Shown: positions 1-13,019 of the stretch, piece after piece
How positions within the stretch are numbered: the stretch's first letter is position 1
Layout of the letters: each line of letters begins with the position of its first letter
Origin: Tanytarsus gracilentus
Taxonomy: Eukaryota > Arthropoda > Insecta > Diptera > Chironomidae
Length of the DNA: 64,000 bases
Reading direction: 5' to 3'
Assembly: GCA_038502055.1 (NCBI GenBank)
Contig: JAXRKN010000036.1
Coordinates: forward strand, 4,402,001 to 4,466,000
The notes under the pieces: generated by a model
The model's database searches: none
The model's input: only the letters and a program-made list of their open reading frames with translations
What the model was told of the DNA's origin: nothing
Program-made: the position numbers and the translations under genes

Positions 1-3000
1 GGCTGTAAATGCCCGTCAAACAAAAAGTCACAACAAAATACCCCGAGCGCTTCCTGTACATGCTCCAAACCGGCCGATATCAAGAGCAACATCTCAATAA
101 TGTCGAGTAACACAAAATTCTTAGCAATCTCAGCAATGGCCGTAACTCAAGATAATGTGCTTAATGTGGCCGATAAAACATCTCTGCAAATTCTCTCACT
201 TCAGCATTATTTGCCTAATCCTGACCGCAGCACTGAATATCACATTCCATATCCATCATGTAATGAAATTTACGTCTTTAATCGGTTTGGTCAGCACATT
301 TCGACAAAGGACTTTTCGACCGGAAAAACCATTTACACGTTCCTGTATTCTAAAAATACAAGCTTCGGAAAATTGTCCACTGTCACGGACAGCATGGGTA
401 ACAAAATTCAATTCCTTCGTGACTACAGTAACTCGGTCACGTCAATTGAAAACACACAAGACTACAAAGCAGAGTTGAAGTTCTCGACCAACGGTTATCT
501 TACTCGCATCACTGAGAAGGGCAAATCTCAAATTTCGTTTGACTATGATGAGCAAGGATTGGTGTTGAGTCGATCGGGTGATGGCGAGACCTTTATCTAT
601 CAGTATAATGAATATGGACGTGTTAAGGGTGTCATATTGCCGAGCGGAGAATATTTGCAATTTACATCAAAGCTCAACACCGAATATGGTCTCGAGGTTG
701 ACGTAATGACACGCATTCCATCGCAATTTTCACAGGTGTCAGCTAACATTACATCACTCAAGATGAGCGGCGGCCTCAAGACCTTTGCCATGGAGCGAGG
801 AAATCAGATATTAAAGGCATCAATTAACATGAATAACAACTCATTCGCTATAATCGAGAACGATAAAATTCTTCTCGAATCGTCTGCCATCACCAAGCAT
901 CCTTCACTCGAGAAATCTCTCACAATTGAGGCCGAAATGCTGCCAATGTGGTCTCATCAAAATCTCTTTATGGTTGATGGCGTCAATAAGATGTACATGA
1001 CATATTCAATGTCAACCGAGGATCCACGTAATCCACAGCAAGTGTTGAGTCGAGAGATTTGGGTAAACGGTTCACGAACGCTTGGCTTAAAATATCAGTA
1101 TGCCAAAAACACCGAACTATTTTATGACAGGGACCATAATACGATTTTGAGTGTGATATACAATAACCTTGGACTAGTAATGTCGTATTTGCCCGCAAAT
1201 GGATTTCCATTTAATATCACTTATGATAGATTCAATCGAATGGAAAGTTGGTCATGGGGACCTTCAGAGCTTAAATTTAGCTACGAACGACATGGCTTAT
1301 TGTCGGAAATTTCATCTCAACAAGATGGAATTGTGTCGTTTATTTACAATGATAACAATCTATTATCAGAAATTGGTCTTGCCAGTCAACGTAAATTTAA
1401 AATGACTTATGACAATGATGGCGGTTTAAGGTCTATTCAATTGCCAACTGGCACTAAACATCTTTTCGATTTACAACGATCACTCGGATTCATTCGATTT
1501 ACTTACACACCTCCGGGAAGTACAAAACCATATTTGCAACATTTCTCATATTCGGGAACTCTTCTACAAACAATTCACCCTGGTGATGGAGCTCGCATTG
1601 TTTATCGATACAATCCGCAAGGACAATTGGCAGAAATTGTGCATGGAGAAGGCAAGAGTGAATTTAGCTACAATAAAGAAACTGGAATGCCAAATACAGT
1701 TGCACATACTGAACGCGATTTAGAATATCGATGGGATTTCGAGTATAATGGAGCTTTACTTACCGAAGAGAGAATTGATTTCAATGCAAAGACTGGTTTA
1801 AGTAATGCCAAATTCACTTATGAGTATGACTCGAATTTCCGCTTAGTTTCAACTCAAGGCCGCGTTGGAGGTCAAAATCTTCCGGGTGTGACTTTCTCAT
1901 ACAGCACCAAGACTGGTGATTTAGAGCAAATTTCTCAATTTAAAATTACACATCCAAAAGCAAACACAACCAATGTATATGATGGAACTGCAACATTCAC
2001 ACGAACTGTTGACGGTCGATATCTTGAGACAGAAATGACTGTTTACATTCATCGAATGCAAGTCTTTAAGATGGAATTTACACACGACATTCACGGTAGA
2101 ATTACACAGACGAAAATGTACACTCGTAACGTGGGTGTTCCGAATTTCTCAAATATCAAGAATTACACCTACGATTGTGACGGTCAATTAATTGGAGTTG
2201 ATGCTCAAGAGCCTTGGGCATTTAGATACGATGACAATGGAAACATGTTGGCACTCTCTTATCGTGGTAACAACATACCAATGGAGTATAATTCAATGGA
2301 TAGAATAACAAGATTTGGTGAAAATTTCTATAAATATGACGACCGTGGTTTCATTGAGCAAAATGCTCGTGAAGAGAAATTTCACTACAGCACACAAGGA
2401 TTACTCATTCGAGCGACTAAGAAGGGTCGATTTGACGTGAGATACTTTTACGATCATCTCAGTCGATTGGTCGTGCGAAAGGATAGTGTCAACAATGTCA
2501 CACAATTCTTCTACAATAATAAGAATCAACCTTTTGAAGTGTCACAAATCTATTCACCGCGTGACAATAAGTTGATGTCTTTCTACTATGACGATCGGGG
2601 CCATTTAATTTATGTTCAGACATTCCGTAACAAATATTACGTGGCAACTGACCAATGTGGAACTCCAGTGATGGTTTTCAATCAATATGGCCAGGGCATA
2701 AGAGAAATGATGAGATCTCCTTTCGGTCACATTGTGTATGACTCAAATCCATACCTCTACCTTCCAATTGACTTTTGCGGTGGAATTTTAGATCCGGTAA
2801 GATATCAAATAATTTAATTAATTAAAGTTTTAATTTTAATTTTTAAATTAGATAACATCACTTGTTCATATGTCGCACGGAAGAGTTTATGATCCACTTG
2901 TTGGGTTGTGGATGACACCAAATTGGGAAAATACAATAGACCGCCTTGAGACACCCACAAAACTTCATCAATATAGATTCAATGGCAACGATCCGGTGAA

Positions 3001-3934
3001 TGTTAAAATTGACAGAGATCCACCTACGAGTAGCATGGAGTGGTTACATGCCATAGGCTACAAATTGAACAGCATGACTCCGCAATTTAACGAAAACTTG
3101 TGGAAGGTTCCGATGCCATGGGGCAGTGCTAGTGCATTGGATTCCAAATCACTCTATCGAAATCTCTTTACTGTCGAGTCTGGCTTTTTGTCGCATCTAA
3201 AAGAACGACGATTGACGAGCCATGAAAATTTTGAGACTTCCAAGCAATCAGAATTGAGATCAAACTCTTCACCATTCAGTCAATTACGTCTTGGCTCATC
3301 GGCTGATCCACCTTTCGGCAAAGGTATCTTAGTGTCGAGAACACTCGAAGGTCAAGCAATTGTCTCAAGTGTTCCGGCTGCAAATGCAATCTACCGAGAT
3401 GTCTACACTTCCATCTTCAATCGAACACAATTACTTCCATTTACATTCATCGTCCACAACTCACTCCATGATGTGTTTCACTTTGTTAAGGAAGATTCAT
3501 GGCGTTCGAACGAGGACCGACAGCAACTTAAGCGCCTCCAGGGACAAGTCAATACAACATTCCATGATGTTGTCAATAAGGACAATGCAAGTGGCAACAA
3601 CTATCTTGATGTTAAAATTCATGGCACGCACGCCATCATCAATCTTCGATACGGAACGTCTGTAGAGAAAGAGAAAATAAGACTAATGCATCATGCAAAA
3701 TTGCAAGCTGTGAGGAAAGCATGGACGCGTGAGAAGGAGCTCCTTGCGGATGGTCTTCTAACAGCAACCGAATGGAGTCAAGCCGATGTTGACGAGATCC
3801 TTAAACAGGGATATTCAAATTATTACGATTGTCAATATATTCACGATGTTAACATATATCCAGAGCTCTCGGAAGATCCCTACAACATAAAGTTTGTTAA
3901 GAAAAAAAATCAAGCGAGACGACGTCGACGATGA
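1..3934 (+). CDS. Ten-m: Teneurin (Ten-m-like) copy A, 3' part; 5' exons off the left edge
   Basis: Teneurins are large type II transmembrane adhesion proteins used in synaptic partner matching. The frame is open from base 1. The visible exons are 1-2796 and 2852-3934 (stop TGA at 3932), joined by a 55-bp phase-0 intron (GTAAG...AG). Exon one encodes YD-repeat shell sequence, with many GxxxxYxYD-type repeats and the GGILDP motif at its end. Exon two resumes with ITSLVH, then YDPLVGLW and the C-terminal Tox-GHH-type domain (LMHHAKLQ...AW.REKELL), and ends in a run of five arginines. Intron position and phase match copy B exactly; by that comparison the first exon begins about 7 bases before the window. 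Intracellular, transmembrane, EGF and NHL parts are not visible. The reading frame is intact. The Ten-m rather than Ten-a assignment rests on recalled similarity and is less certain than the family. The first AATAAA after the stop is at 4344. Confidence 0.93.
1407..2114 (+). other. Gene-conversion tract, copy A side
   Basis: These 708 bases align without a gap to the reverse complement of 48472-49179 in the other teneurin. I counted 13 mismatches by eye (about 98% identity). Between roughly 1468 and 1862 there is only one mismatch, including at synonymous third positions. The 140 bases just upstream are only about 70% identical. The abrupt change in divergence inside one exon suggests recent non-reciprocal exchange rather than selection on the protein. 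Confidence 0.85.
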
Positions 3935-5157
3935 GAAGCTAATGATTAAATTTGCAATCAATCGAATTTCTTCAACTTAATGAATAATTCCCTCTTGCTC
4001 TTCAATTAACTTTTAATTTGCAATTCCGAATGAAGTTAAAGAGCGAGGGTGAAAAAATTTATTTTCAATTAAACAACGCTTATTAAACGTTGAAATGACG
4101 AATGGATAAAAAGTTAATTACAAGTGAATTTTCTACCGATAAAAAAAATTAAATTTTTATTTACCATCGATGTAAATTTTTCTACAAGATTAAGTTCAAA
4201 ATTTTGTATAGTCAAAAGTATTAAAAATATTTGTTGTTAACATCTATGTTCCTTCAATGGCTCTTGAAGTAAAAACAGTTTTAAAGAGATGAAAAAAGAT
4301 TGTTTAGGATTTAAATTTAATTTTGTCCTTTTATGTATTAAAAAATAAAAGAATTGGCAGAATTGAGTTTAATTCTTTTAAATCAGTCATTTTTCCAATT
4401 TTTGAATCTAAAGGCGCAAAAATTACACAGAAAATTAAATATTTGTCTACTCAATGATCCTTCCATAAACTGAAATAAAAAATATGTAACAAAAAAGATA
4501 CAAAAAGTTTAGCATAAATGGATTTTTAGGAGAAAAAATAGAAATCTGTCTCTCGTCTCCAGATTATTTTTTATAACGACGGCGATTGAAGCGTAAATAA
4601 AAATTTTCATTAACTGCCAAAGTTTTTGCTTCGTTAAAATAGAGATCACAAAATTAAATAAAACCTTGCACCTTAAAACATGTGTAAAAAAATATTTTTA
4701 AAAGTTGCTGTTGATTTTTTTCTCTCTTAATTGTGATTTCTTAAGCTACTTACATCATCATACTTTTTATTCTTGTTTTTCGTTTTCATTGTGATATTTA
4801 AGACTGGGCGTAAATGAAGAAGAAAAATTAATCAATTGTAAAAAAGTAATTAATTAAAATTAACTTATTAAATTGAACATATTGTAAATAGTGAAAAAGT
4901 ATTTGATGATAATGATGGATATCTTATAATCTATATGATATATAATGATAATAATGATAATAAATATTTTGTAATTAATCATGAATAAAAAAAATGCGTT
5001 TTAATTTTTCTTACAGAAATATTAACATTAAAAAAGTCGTCAAGTTTAAATTGAGACATTTGATAAAAATCTTCAATAATTGAACTCAATATATTTTTCG
5101 TTACTTAAACTAAAAAACACTTGCAACGAAAATTTAAATATGAAAAACTAAATAATC
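3935..5157. other. AT-rich 3' intergenic region
   Basis: This stretch lies between the stop codons of teneurin copy A (+) and the unknown membrane-protein gene (-), so it should hold both 3' UTRs. An AATAAA on the + strand is at 4344-4349, and its reverse complement on the - strand is at 4766-4771. I see no further coding sequence or structured repeat. Confidence 0.6.
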
Positions 5158-6143
5158 CTATGTGTTAATTATAACTCGCTCTGCAGGTCTCACATAAAGC
5201 ACTGAATGTGTAAAAACTCGATCATCAATTCCAACAGCAGAGTTCTAAAAGTAAAAAGTTTCAACGTCATTTAAAATTCATGAATATCACTTACTCGACA
5301 TCGCTTAATTATGAACATTGAAGCCATCAAATAAATTCCGATCACAGCAATCAACGAAATAATCAATCTGAATGTGAATGAAAATTTAAATCCGGATGAT
5401 TTTGAACCAAATCTGTTGTAATTTCCGCTCTTCATGTCGTTAACGTCTTTGCTTATTTTTTTGTGAATTTCTTTGAAATTTGTGTCACAAACGTTTAAGT
5501 TGGGATTTAATTCATTTAACTTGAAGTTTTTTTCAGAAAAATTCAAATTGACTTCTTCGTTGAGTAATTTTAGAAAAATTCGCAAATATCTTTTTAATTC
5601 GTGAGTTTTTTCAACTCGAAATGAACTGTTGCTGAACAAAATCCAAGCCGCTAAATCGTGAGTAAAATCTTTGTTCTCAAAACATCCCCAAAGTGCAAGA
5701 AATTCATTTTTCTTGGTAACATACGTTTGAGATCTTTTAAGTTTGTCAGTGAATTCCATCAAATTTAATGAACCAGCTTCTAAAATGTACGTAGGTCTAC
5801 GAATTGCTTTACATAATGCAGAGCTTTCGAAAAAGAAAACAAAATTTAGTTGACTTTTGCATGACCAGCTTGCGATTGAAATTTTTTTTCGGGCAATGGC
5901 TGCAACTAAATTTTGTTTCTCGTAAGTATAAAAAAATGAAATTCCTTGAGCGTGTTCGTACTCCATATTTGCGATTACTTGATAGTTGTTCAGAATGTTT
6001 GATGCATTTAGAGGGTTGAAAATTTCATCACTGACACATTCACTAAAATTTTTAAACAATTTAAAAGGGCAACTTCCAACGAATTCTTTTGCTAGAATTG
6101 GTGTTGTAAAAAGAATTAAAAATAGAAATTTATAAATTTCCAT
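5158..6143 (-). CDS. Unrecognised single-pass type I membrane protein, 311 residues, two exons
   Basis: I do not recognise this family. Exon 1 runs 6143 to 5295 (283 codons) and exon 2 runs 5244 to 5158 (28 codons plus TAG). They are separated by a 50-bp phase-0 intron with a GTAAGTG donor and a CTTTTAG acceptor. Reading through the donor would end after seven more residues, so the spliced form is preferred. The protein starts with a hydrophobic signal peptide (about residues 1-18). An ectodomain of about 235 residues follows, with cysteines near 25, 36, 95, 111, 154 and 217 and N-glycosylation sequons such as NFS and NAS. A membrane segment lies at about 256-279, followed by KRCR and a roughly 30-residue cytoplasmic tail. 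The start is supported by a TATA box and initiator placed just upstream. The gene is divergent from the alpha2delta gene. It could be a lineage-specific surface protein; I assign no function. Confidence 0.8.
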
Positions 6144-6175
6144 TTTTAAACGAAAATTTGAAAGAGATCTCTGAT

Positions 6176-6211
6176 GACTGATTACGGGTCATGAATATTC
6201 TTTCTTTTATA
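6176..6211 (-). promoter_or_regulatory. TATA box plus initiator for the unknown membrane-protein gene
   Basis: On the minus strand, TATAAAAG (6211-6204) is followed by ATCAGTC (6182-6176), which contains the arthropod initiator TCAGT. The spacing of about 30 bases is standard for RNA polymerase II. The predicted 5' UTR would be only about 36 bases before the ATG at 6143. Confidence 0.75.
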
Positions 6212-7010
6212 CACAATCAAGAAATGGAAACTTTTTGAAAGCACATTACAAAGTCATTAAATATCAAAGTTTTTAGTTAAAGATAAATAAATTTGCATTA
6301 TGTCATATTTATTGATTTTTCCAATCCATTGAATTTTTCATGTCTTCAATGAAATTTTTATATTTTTCCTTCATGAAATTATTTCAACATAAATCACCTC
6401 GAAGTGACTCATGTTGTTCCTCGTTCTTGAATAATTTTTTATTTTCTCTCATTTGAAAGTCAAGAGTGAGCCAAGATTTTCTTTTTACTCTCTCAAACAT
6501 TTAAATTTGTTTTGTTTACGCTCACGCTAAAATTGAATTTTGTTGTCAAACAGAAAAAATAACATGACCGGCAACACGTGGTTGTTATTAAAATTAAAAT
6601 CACTCTCGCGAGAGAAAATGAGCGGAAAAAGTGAAAATTTTGAGAGTGAGAGCGAAATTTGAGAGAGAAGAGAAGAAAATGAGGAAAATTGTGAGAGAAT
6701 TTCGTTATGCATAGGTAACGCGGAAAAACTCTTCTATAGCACCCCAAAAATTGAGTCTCGCAACGCCATCACTGCACTGAAAAAGCTGAAAATCTTCCGC
6801 ACATTATGAATTTCCCCACAATTTTCATTCATTTGAGAGTTAGTAGAGTATCAGAAGTGAAATCGTCAAGACTCATCAAACAAATTGGTCGAACAAAAAT
6901 TTATTTTGCTACATTTTCTAAATTCTCAATAGTTAGGATCGATATTAAAATTAGTTTAATCTGAAATGGTGCAATATTGATAAAGGTGTGGCAATAAAGC
7001 GACTTAAAAG
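6212..7010. other. Divergent intergenic/promoter region with GA-rich tract
   Basis: This region separates two divergently transcribed genes and must hold the alpha2delta 5' UTR and promoter. It contains a GA-rich tract (about 6599-6700, many GAGAG units) and the perfect 12-bp palindrome CTCTCGCGAGAG at 6603-6614. I see no clear TATA box for the + strand gene. GAGA-type sequence is common in insect promoters, but binding here is inference. Confidence 0.45.
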
Positions 7011-10000
7011 ATGTTAAAAGCAACAATAGTTGCAGTATCACTTTTCATTTTCTTAATTCTACCCCAAAATGAAGTTCGATCATCACCAGAGTCCGATATG
7101 TAAGTAATTTTAAGAGAATTTATCAAAATTAGGTTAAGAAAATTGGGAAAATTTAGATGAAAATCGGTCGTGATACTAAAAATAGAAAAGAATTTACGCC
7201 TAGATTTTCCCCAGTGCGCAAGCTTTCAAATTTTCATCATTTTTTAGCTTTTCAAGAGTGAAGCTTTGTGTTTTGAAATTCAATAACTAAAAATGTTAAA
7301 CAATCCAGCGAAAAACTTTAAATTTTATTACTTTTGTTCACAAAATTCCATCTTAAAATTACGAAAAATGTCCAACAAGCAGTAAATTTTCTTCTATTTT
7401 TAAATATCATGAGAGGAATTGAGAGAAAAAACCACACGTGATTGGAAAAATGAGAGAAAATCTTTCTTTTTCTCTCTTGATTTTCTTAAATAAAAATGAG
7501 TTCTAAGAATTTAATAATTTGTTTTGTAAATTGTTTAAAAATATTTTTGCGATGATGAGATTTTACTTTTTGATCTTCTTATTTTGTAATTCTAGACATT
7601 TTACTATAATTTATTTAAAAATTATGGTGAAATATTTTCAAAAACCAGAACTTAAAAATCATATGAAGTTTAAAATGCTACAAAAATATTTTTTTATTTA
7701 TTTTTGCAACCATCAATCACTGCCTCAATTGAGCTAAGAATAACTAAAAATCCATAAAATATTGCCGACGACTAGGAAGAGATAAATTTCAGTCAGCACT
7801 GCATAATTAGCCTTTTGAAAGCTGTTTGATGCTAATTTGTTACTTGAAATGTGCTTGACATTTTAGCTTCTTAAAGCTGTTGAAAACCTTTTCATGTTCA
7901 ATTGATATCAACTCATTATTTTTCTAGTGTCAACAAGTGGGCAGAGAGTTTTGGCAATGAGCTATGGGAGCTGGCACAGAAGATGACAAAGTCAAAAGAG
8001 ATCAGAGAGGTGGCAAAATTAATTTTCAATTTATTTCTATCGTATAATTTTTTGTACTTTTTTTCTACAGCGTTATAAAACCTCATATGCGAAAGTTCAA
8101 GAGAAAAATGGAACGCTCTTGATTGCGGATATTGTAGCATCCATCGGACGAATGTTGAATCGTAAAATGGATGCGGTTAAATGCATTGTTAACAAATCGG
8201 AAGAATATGCGGAAGCTTTTCACCGCAACAATTCTGTGCAGGATGAATTCGAATACTATTCAAGCAAATACTCATATGTAAGAAGCACTGAACTTTATGT
8301 TTAAGAAATGAACTATTGAATTATTTTAAATATTTTAGGTGAACGATCTTAATCTAACGAATCGTGAAGAGTATACGGATTTTGAGCAAGAGAGCATGGA
8401 AAAATTTAGCAATATGTCATTTGAAGCTGATACTCATTTCTATGATTTAGAAGTCAACACCACACACAGTTCCGTTCACGTTCCAACGAACGTTTATGAT
8501 AAAGGACCGGAAGAGTGGGAGTTCATACAATGGTCGGAGATTCTCGACGAAGTCTTCACACAAAATTATCAATCAGATCCAGCACTTTCGTGGCAATACT
8601 TTGGAAGTAATGTCGGCATTATGAGACATTTTCCTGCGATGTCATGGAATCGTAATAACACCGATACTTATGACTGTCGAAAACGTTCATGGTATATTGA
8701 GACGGCAACGTGCTCAAAAGATGTAGTGATATTGCTAGATAATTCCGGCTCAATGACGGGATATAGGAATTTTATTGCGAGACATACAATCAAAAATTTA
8801 CTGGGCACATTTTCGAACAATGACTTTATAAATATTCTAAACTACTCGAAGACGACCAATGGAAGCATAATTAAGTGCTTCGAAAATATTTTAGTGCAAG
8901 CAACGCCAGACAATATAAAAGCTTTTAATGAAGCTGTTTTGGATCTTCAACCCGATGGATATGGAAATGTTACTGTTGCTTTAGACACTGCTTTCAAACT
9001 TTTGGAAAAGTACAGAGACATACGAAAATGCAATGAATCATCAACCGGATGTAATCAAGGTTTGAATCTTTTTTGAAAAAGTTCCATTACATCGTAAATA
9101 AAAATCACTATTCTCTTTCTCGATCACTACTACAGCCATCATGCTCATAACCGATGGAGTTCCGGGTAATGCAACTGAAACTTTTCAAAAGTACAACGAG
9201 TATGGAAGTAATAGGACAGCACCTGTTCGAGTCTTTACCTATCTTCTTGGAAAGGAAGTCACAAAAGTAAAGGAAATTCAACTTTATGCATGTCTTAATC
9301 GAGGCTTTTATTCTCACATTCAAACTCTGGATGAGATTTCGGGAGAAGTGCTTAAGTATGTAAATGTCATTGCTGCTCCATTAGTTCTTCAGAAATTAGA
9401 GCATCCACCAACGTGGACTCACGCTTACATTGGGGAAGCCAATCAAACTGACACTGATAAGAAAAAAGTTGATAAAACAAAAACGTCTCGTCTCATGATT
9501 GCTGTTGGTGTGCCCGCATTCAATCTTTCATCATATGGTGGAGGAAACTACACTGGTCGACCAACGTTGTTGGGTGTAGCTGGCACTGACATTCAACTTG
9601 AGGACATCAGAAGATTAGCACTTCCATATAAACTTGGCGTCAATGGTTATGCTTTCATTGTATCAAATAACGGTTATGTTCTTTTACATCCTGACTTGAG
9701 ACCAATTGATCCGAAATTCCCAGAAAGAGTAAAGGAAAATTATAACAGCATGGATTTAACAGAAGTTGAGCAATTTATAGAGGACGATCATCCGCGAGTA
9801 CCGAGTGCAAGATTACAAGAATTGAGGAGAGGAATGGTCGAGGCAAAAACAAATAAAGTTCTCAATGTTTCAGTAAAGTTTCATTATGATATAATGCGAA
9901 GAGTTGCTGATAGTGCTCAAGACTACTATTTTACTCCCATCCCTCACACTCCATTTTCTTTAGGAATTGGTAAATTACTTTAAAATTTATATCAAACTTT

Positions 10001-12387
10001 ATTATAACTTTAATTTTTAGCACTTCCACATGCTTATGCTGACACATCCATCAAGGTTGGAGATGAAATTCAACGAAACATTTATACAAAAATTAACATT
10101 TCTGATTTTTTCGTGGGAGATAATTGGAAAGTTCATCCCGATGTAAGTTGAAAATTATTTTTAAAATTGACTTTAACGAGATTATTCTGTTCTAGTGGGT
10201 TTATTGTCGCTATCACTACTTAGAGGGTCATGAAGAGATTATGAAGACATCCGAAGATGAGTTGAGACATTTTCTCAAGAAAATTGTCGAAAAAGACTGG
10301 GAGTGGACTGAACAGTATGAACCAGATGCTGAAAATGATCGTGAGAAGGATACGGACGAACGTGAGTGTTGAAACCTTGCGATAAAAATAAATTTTCAAT
10401 TTCCTTATTAACAGTGAATTGTGGGAGAAAAACTCTCGGCAGCGAGGCTTATTATTGCAATAAGGAGCTCGTGCAAATGGTCGTGTTCGATGCCAAAGTG
10501 ACTAACGACAGCTATCAATCGTGGACATTCAAAGGCGACGCAGAACGTGAGATTATTTTAAAATATAATGCGACAGTGCGCTTCGTATCGACAATGAGCG
10601 GCTTAACTCGATGGCAATTTATCTTTGGCGAGGTTGAGGTTGATTATGACACGGAATTTGGCGATCTTTATTCGACATCATTGGATGAGTCTTGGTACAA
10701 AAGTGCGGTGTTGCAGTATGGCATTGATGAGCACAGCTTCGTTTATTCGGTTCCACATTTTGACGATGGAGAGAAGGATGAAAATTCAACAGAGACGGAT
10801 ATTAAGGTGACAGCGTCAATGGCAATTTTTCCAAGGGATGGTGGTAAAAAAGCGCCAGCATGCGTGGTCGGATTTCAATTTTCTCATCAGCTTATGGTCG
10901 ATAGATTCATGGAGCTCACTTCAATGGTTGATGTAGGTTTAAAAATTAAAAGTTTCAACAAAAAATTTATGATTTTTCCTTGACAGTGCAACGACTGCAT
11001 AAAATCGTGTGGATCTGATGAACAGGATTGTTATGTGCTCGACAACAATGGCTACATCTTGATATCCGAGGATAACATGAATGACACCGGTCGCTTTTTT
11101 GGAGAGATTGAAGGTGCGATTATGGAGGTGATGGTGGAAAAAAGTGTTTATCGACGTATCACGGTTTACGACTATCAAGGATTATGTAAAAATGAGACGA
11201 GAGGCAATGAAACCAATACTGAGGGCAGTGCAGGCGGATTAATATCGGTATGTTAACTTAATTAAAACGATCATAATTTTGAACTTTTTCAATTCAATTT
11301 AACTTTTTTGTCGGCAATAAAAATCAAAACGAGCCCAATTTGATGTCAAATACTTCTCTTTTTTATGACCTTAAACCGTAATCCATAAGCCAACACCTTT
11401 TTTTCTGTAAAAACATCCTCATTTCAATCGGCCATAAAAAAAATCATTTTTATGTCCTAAGCTGCTCCTTATCGTTTTCAATATTTTCCTTTTCTCCGCA
11501 GCCATTCAAATTTTTACTACTCGCCCTCAAATGGATTTTCACCGAAATGGTTATTGAACTGTCACGCATAACGATGTGGGTACAGAGTGCAGCAATCGAG
11601 CAAACCGATTATGATATCAGAGATTATGATTATGCTGATTTTGGAAAAACTCAGAAAGTAACAACGGCATCGAGTGTGCCGAAGGGAGGCAAAATTTCGG
11701 TGAAAGGAAAAAGTGCTGAGTCGCTTGAGGCCGAAGAATATTTTAGAGCGAGACAAGAAAAATTAGCGGCACAAGTTGTAACGGTTTTCTATTCGTGCGA
11801 TAAAAAAGCTGATTTGTATGTAACTGATGAGACGTGGATCAATAAAAACGGATTGTTTTCAAGTCCTGGTGAAGAGGAAAAGTCGAGGTGAATTTAAATA
11901 AATTTTAAATATTTAATATTTTCTAAAAAAATCGTTTAGACCCTTCCATGTCGCGAGAATCCCACACTCGAATCTTATCTTGGTGGTAATTAATCAGATG
12001 AAAGGAAGCAGCACCAAAATTGATCTAACAACAAAAATGAATGAAATGAACACATGGTTGGAGTACAATGCAACACATCCGTGCTATAAAATTTACTTGA
12101 ATGACTTGCCGCGTCGTCGCCTCGATGAATGTTTTGTAAGTAATGTGCTTTTCTGCATTTCATCGTCACGACTGTAGTAAAACTACAAAGAAACGATTTT
12201 AAAAAATTAATTTAAAACTTCACATGCTCTCTTTTTCAACTTAATCATCTCCATACATTCTCTTTCACAGACCGAGCATTTAGATGAGGAGGAAATGGCA
12301 TATTGCGGCTCCGTGTCTCGCATCAAGTTGACAATGTTATTATTACTCCCTTCGTTACTTTCAATTCGTCTCTTGGGATTCACATGA
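7011..12387 (+). CDS. Voltage-gated calcium channel alpha2delta subunit (alpha2delta-3-like)
   Basis: Alpha2delta proteins are extracellular, GPI-linked subunits that traffic CaV channels to presynaptic membranes. The exons are 7011-7099, 7928-8009, 8071-8277, 8339-9059, 9136-9969, 10021-10142, 10196-10361, 10415-10932, 10987-11247, 11502-11887, 11940-12135 and 12271-12387. All junctions are GT-AG and in phase, giving 1,232 residues. A signal peptide lies at 1-22. A VWA domain begins at about 255 with an intact MIDAS D-x-S-x-S (D260, S262, S264 in DNSGSM) and includes IMLITDG near 370. The Cache region spans about 487-560 (LLGVAGTD, NGYVLLHPDL), and the VGCC_alpha2 C-terminal half includes RFFGEIEGAIM. 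The C-terminus has CGS at 1206-1208 and a hydrophobic tail at 1216-1229, as expected for GPI addition. The sequence resembles vertebrate alpha2delta-3/4; I cannot say which fly paralogue (stj or another) it matches. An AATAAA is at 12682. Confidence 0.95.
7100..7927 (+). other. First intron of the alpha2delta gene
   Basis: This 828-bp intron follows the signal-peptide exon and is by far the gene's longest; the others are 51-254 bp. A long first intron often holds regulatory sequence, but I see no specific element beyond AT-rich sequence. Confidence 0.7.
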
Positions 12388-13019
12388 ACGGAAAAAGACC
12401 CTTAATTAAGATTTTTTATATGTGGAGCCTCTTTTTGTTTCACTCTCACGCCATTTTCATGCAGACTGACCCATGCTTTATTGTATGTGCTTTAAAGCGG
12501 TTAGAGTGAATGAATTTTAAAGACAAAAGGGTAAAATTGTAAAAATGGTTACGAACGGAAGTGAACGGCATTAGGTAAAGAATGTTGCCAATCAAATTCA
12601 ACTTTGCAACTTACGCCAATTTAATTTTTGAACACATTTTTTCACACCTCCATCGTGGAGTAGCTTTAAATTTCATAAAAGAATAAAATATTTAAGAAGC
12701 AGCAAAAGCTGTTGAACAATTTTTAAGATTTAAGAGGAAATTAATCGAGTGCCCTCAAAAAATATGGAACCAAAAGAATTTTTTCCCTCGTTGTTGTCGC
12801 CATGAGAATGATTTTTATCTCTCAATTGGCATTAACTTGTTATTAATTTTAAAGAGAATTTTAATCAATTAGCAAATAGAACTTCCATTAAAAAAGAAGA
12901 AAAGTCAATACTCGCACATTTTGATGTTTAAGTGCAAATAGTTTTTATTGGTTTTGCAGTCAAGGTTGCCAAAATTAGCAATTACTTTGGATGAAGGAGC
13001 GATGAGCGATGGTGCGATA
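12388..13019 (+). other. 3' UTR and flank of the alpha2delta gene
   Basis: This is non-coding sequence after the alpha2delta stop codon. A canonical AATAAA at 12682-12687, about 295 bases after the stop, is the likeliest polyadenylation signal. No other feature is seen. Confidence 0.5.
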
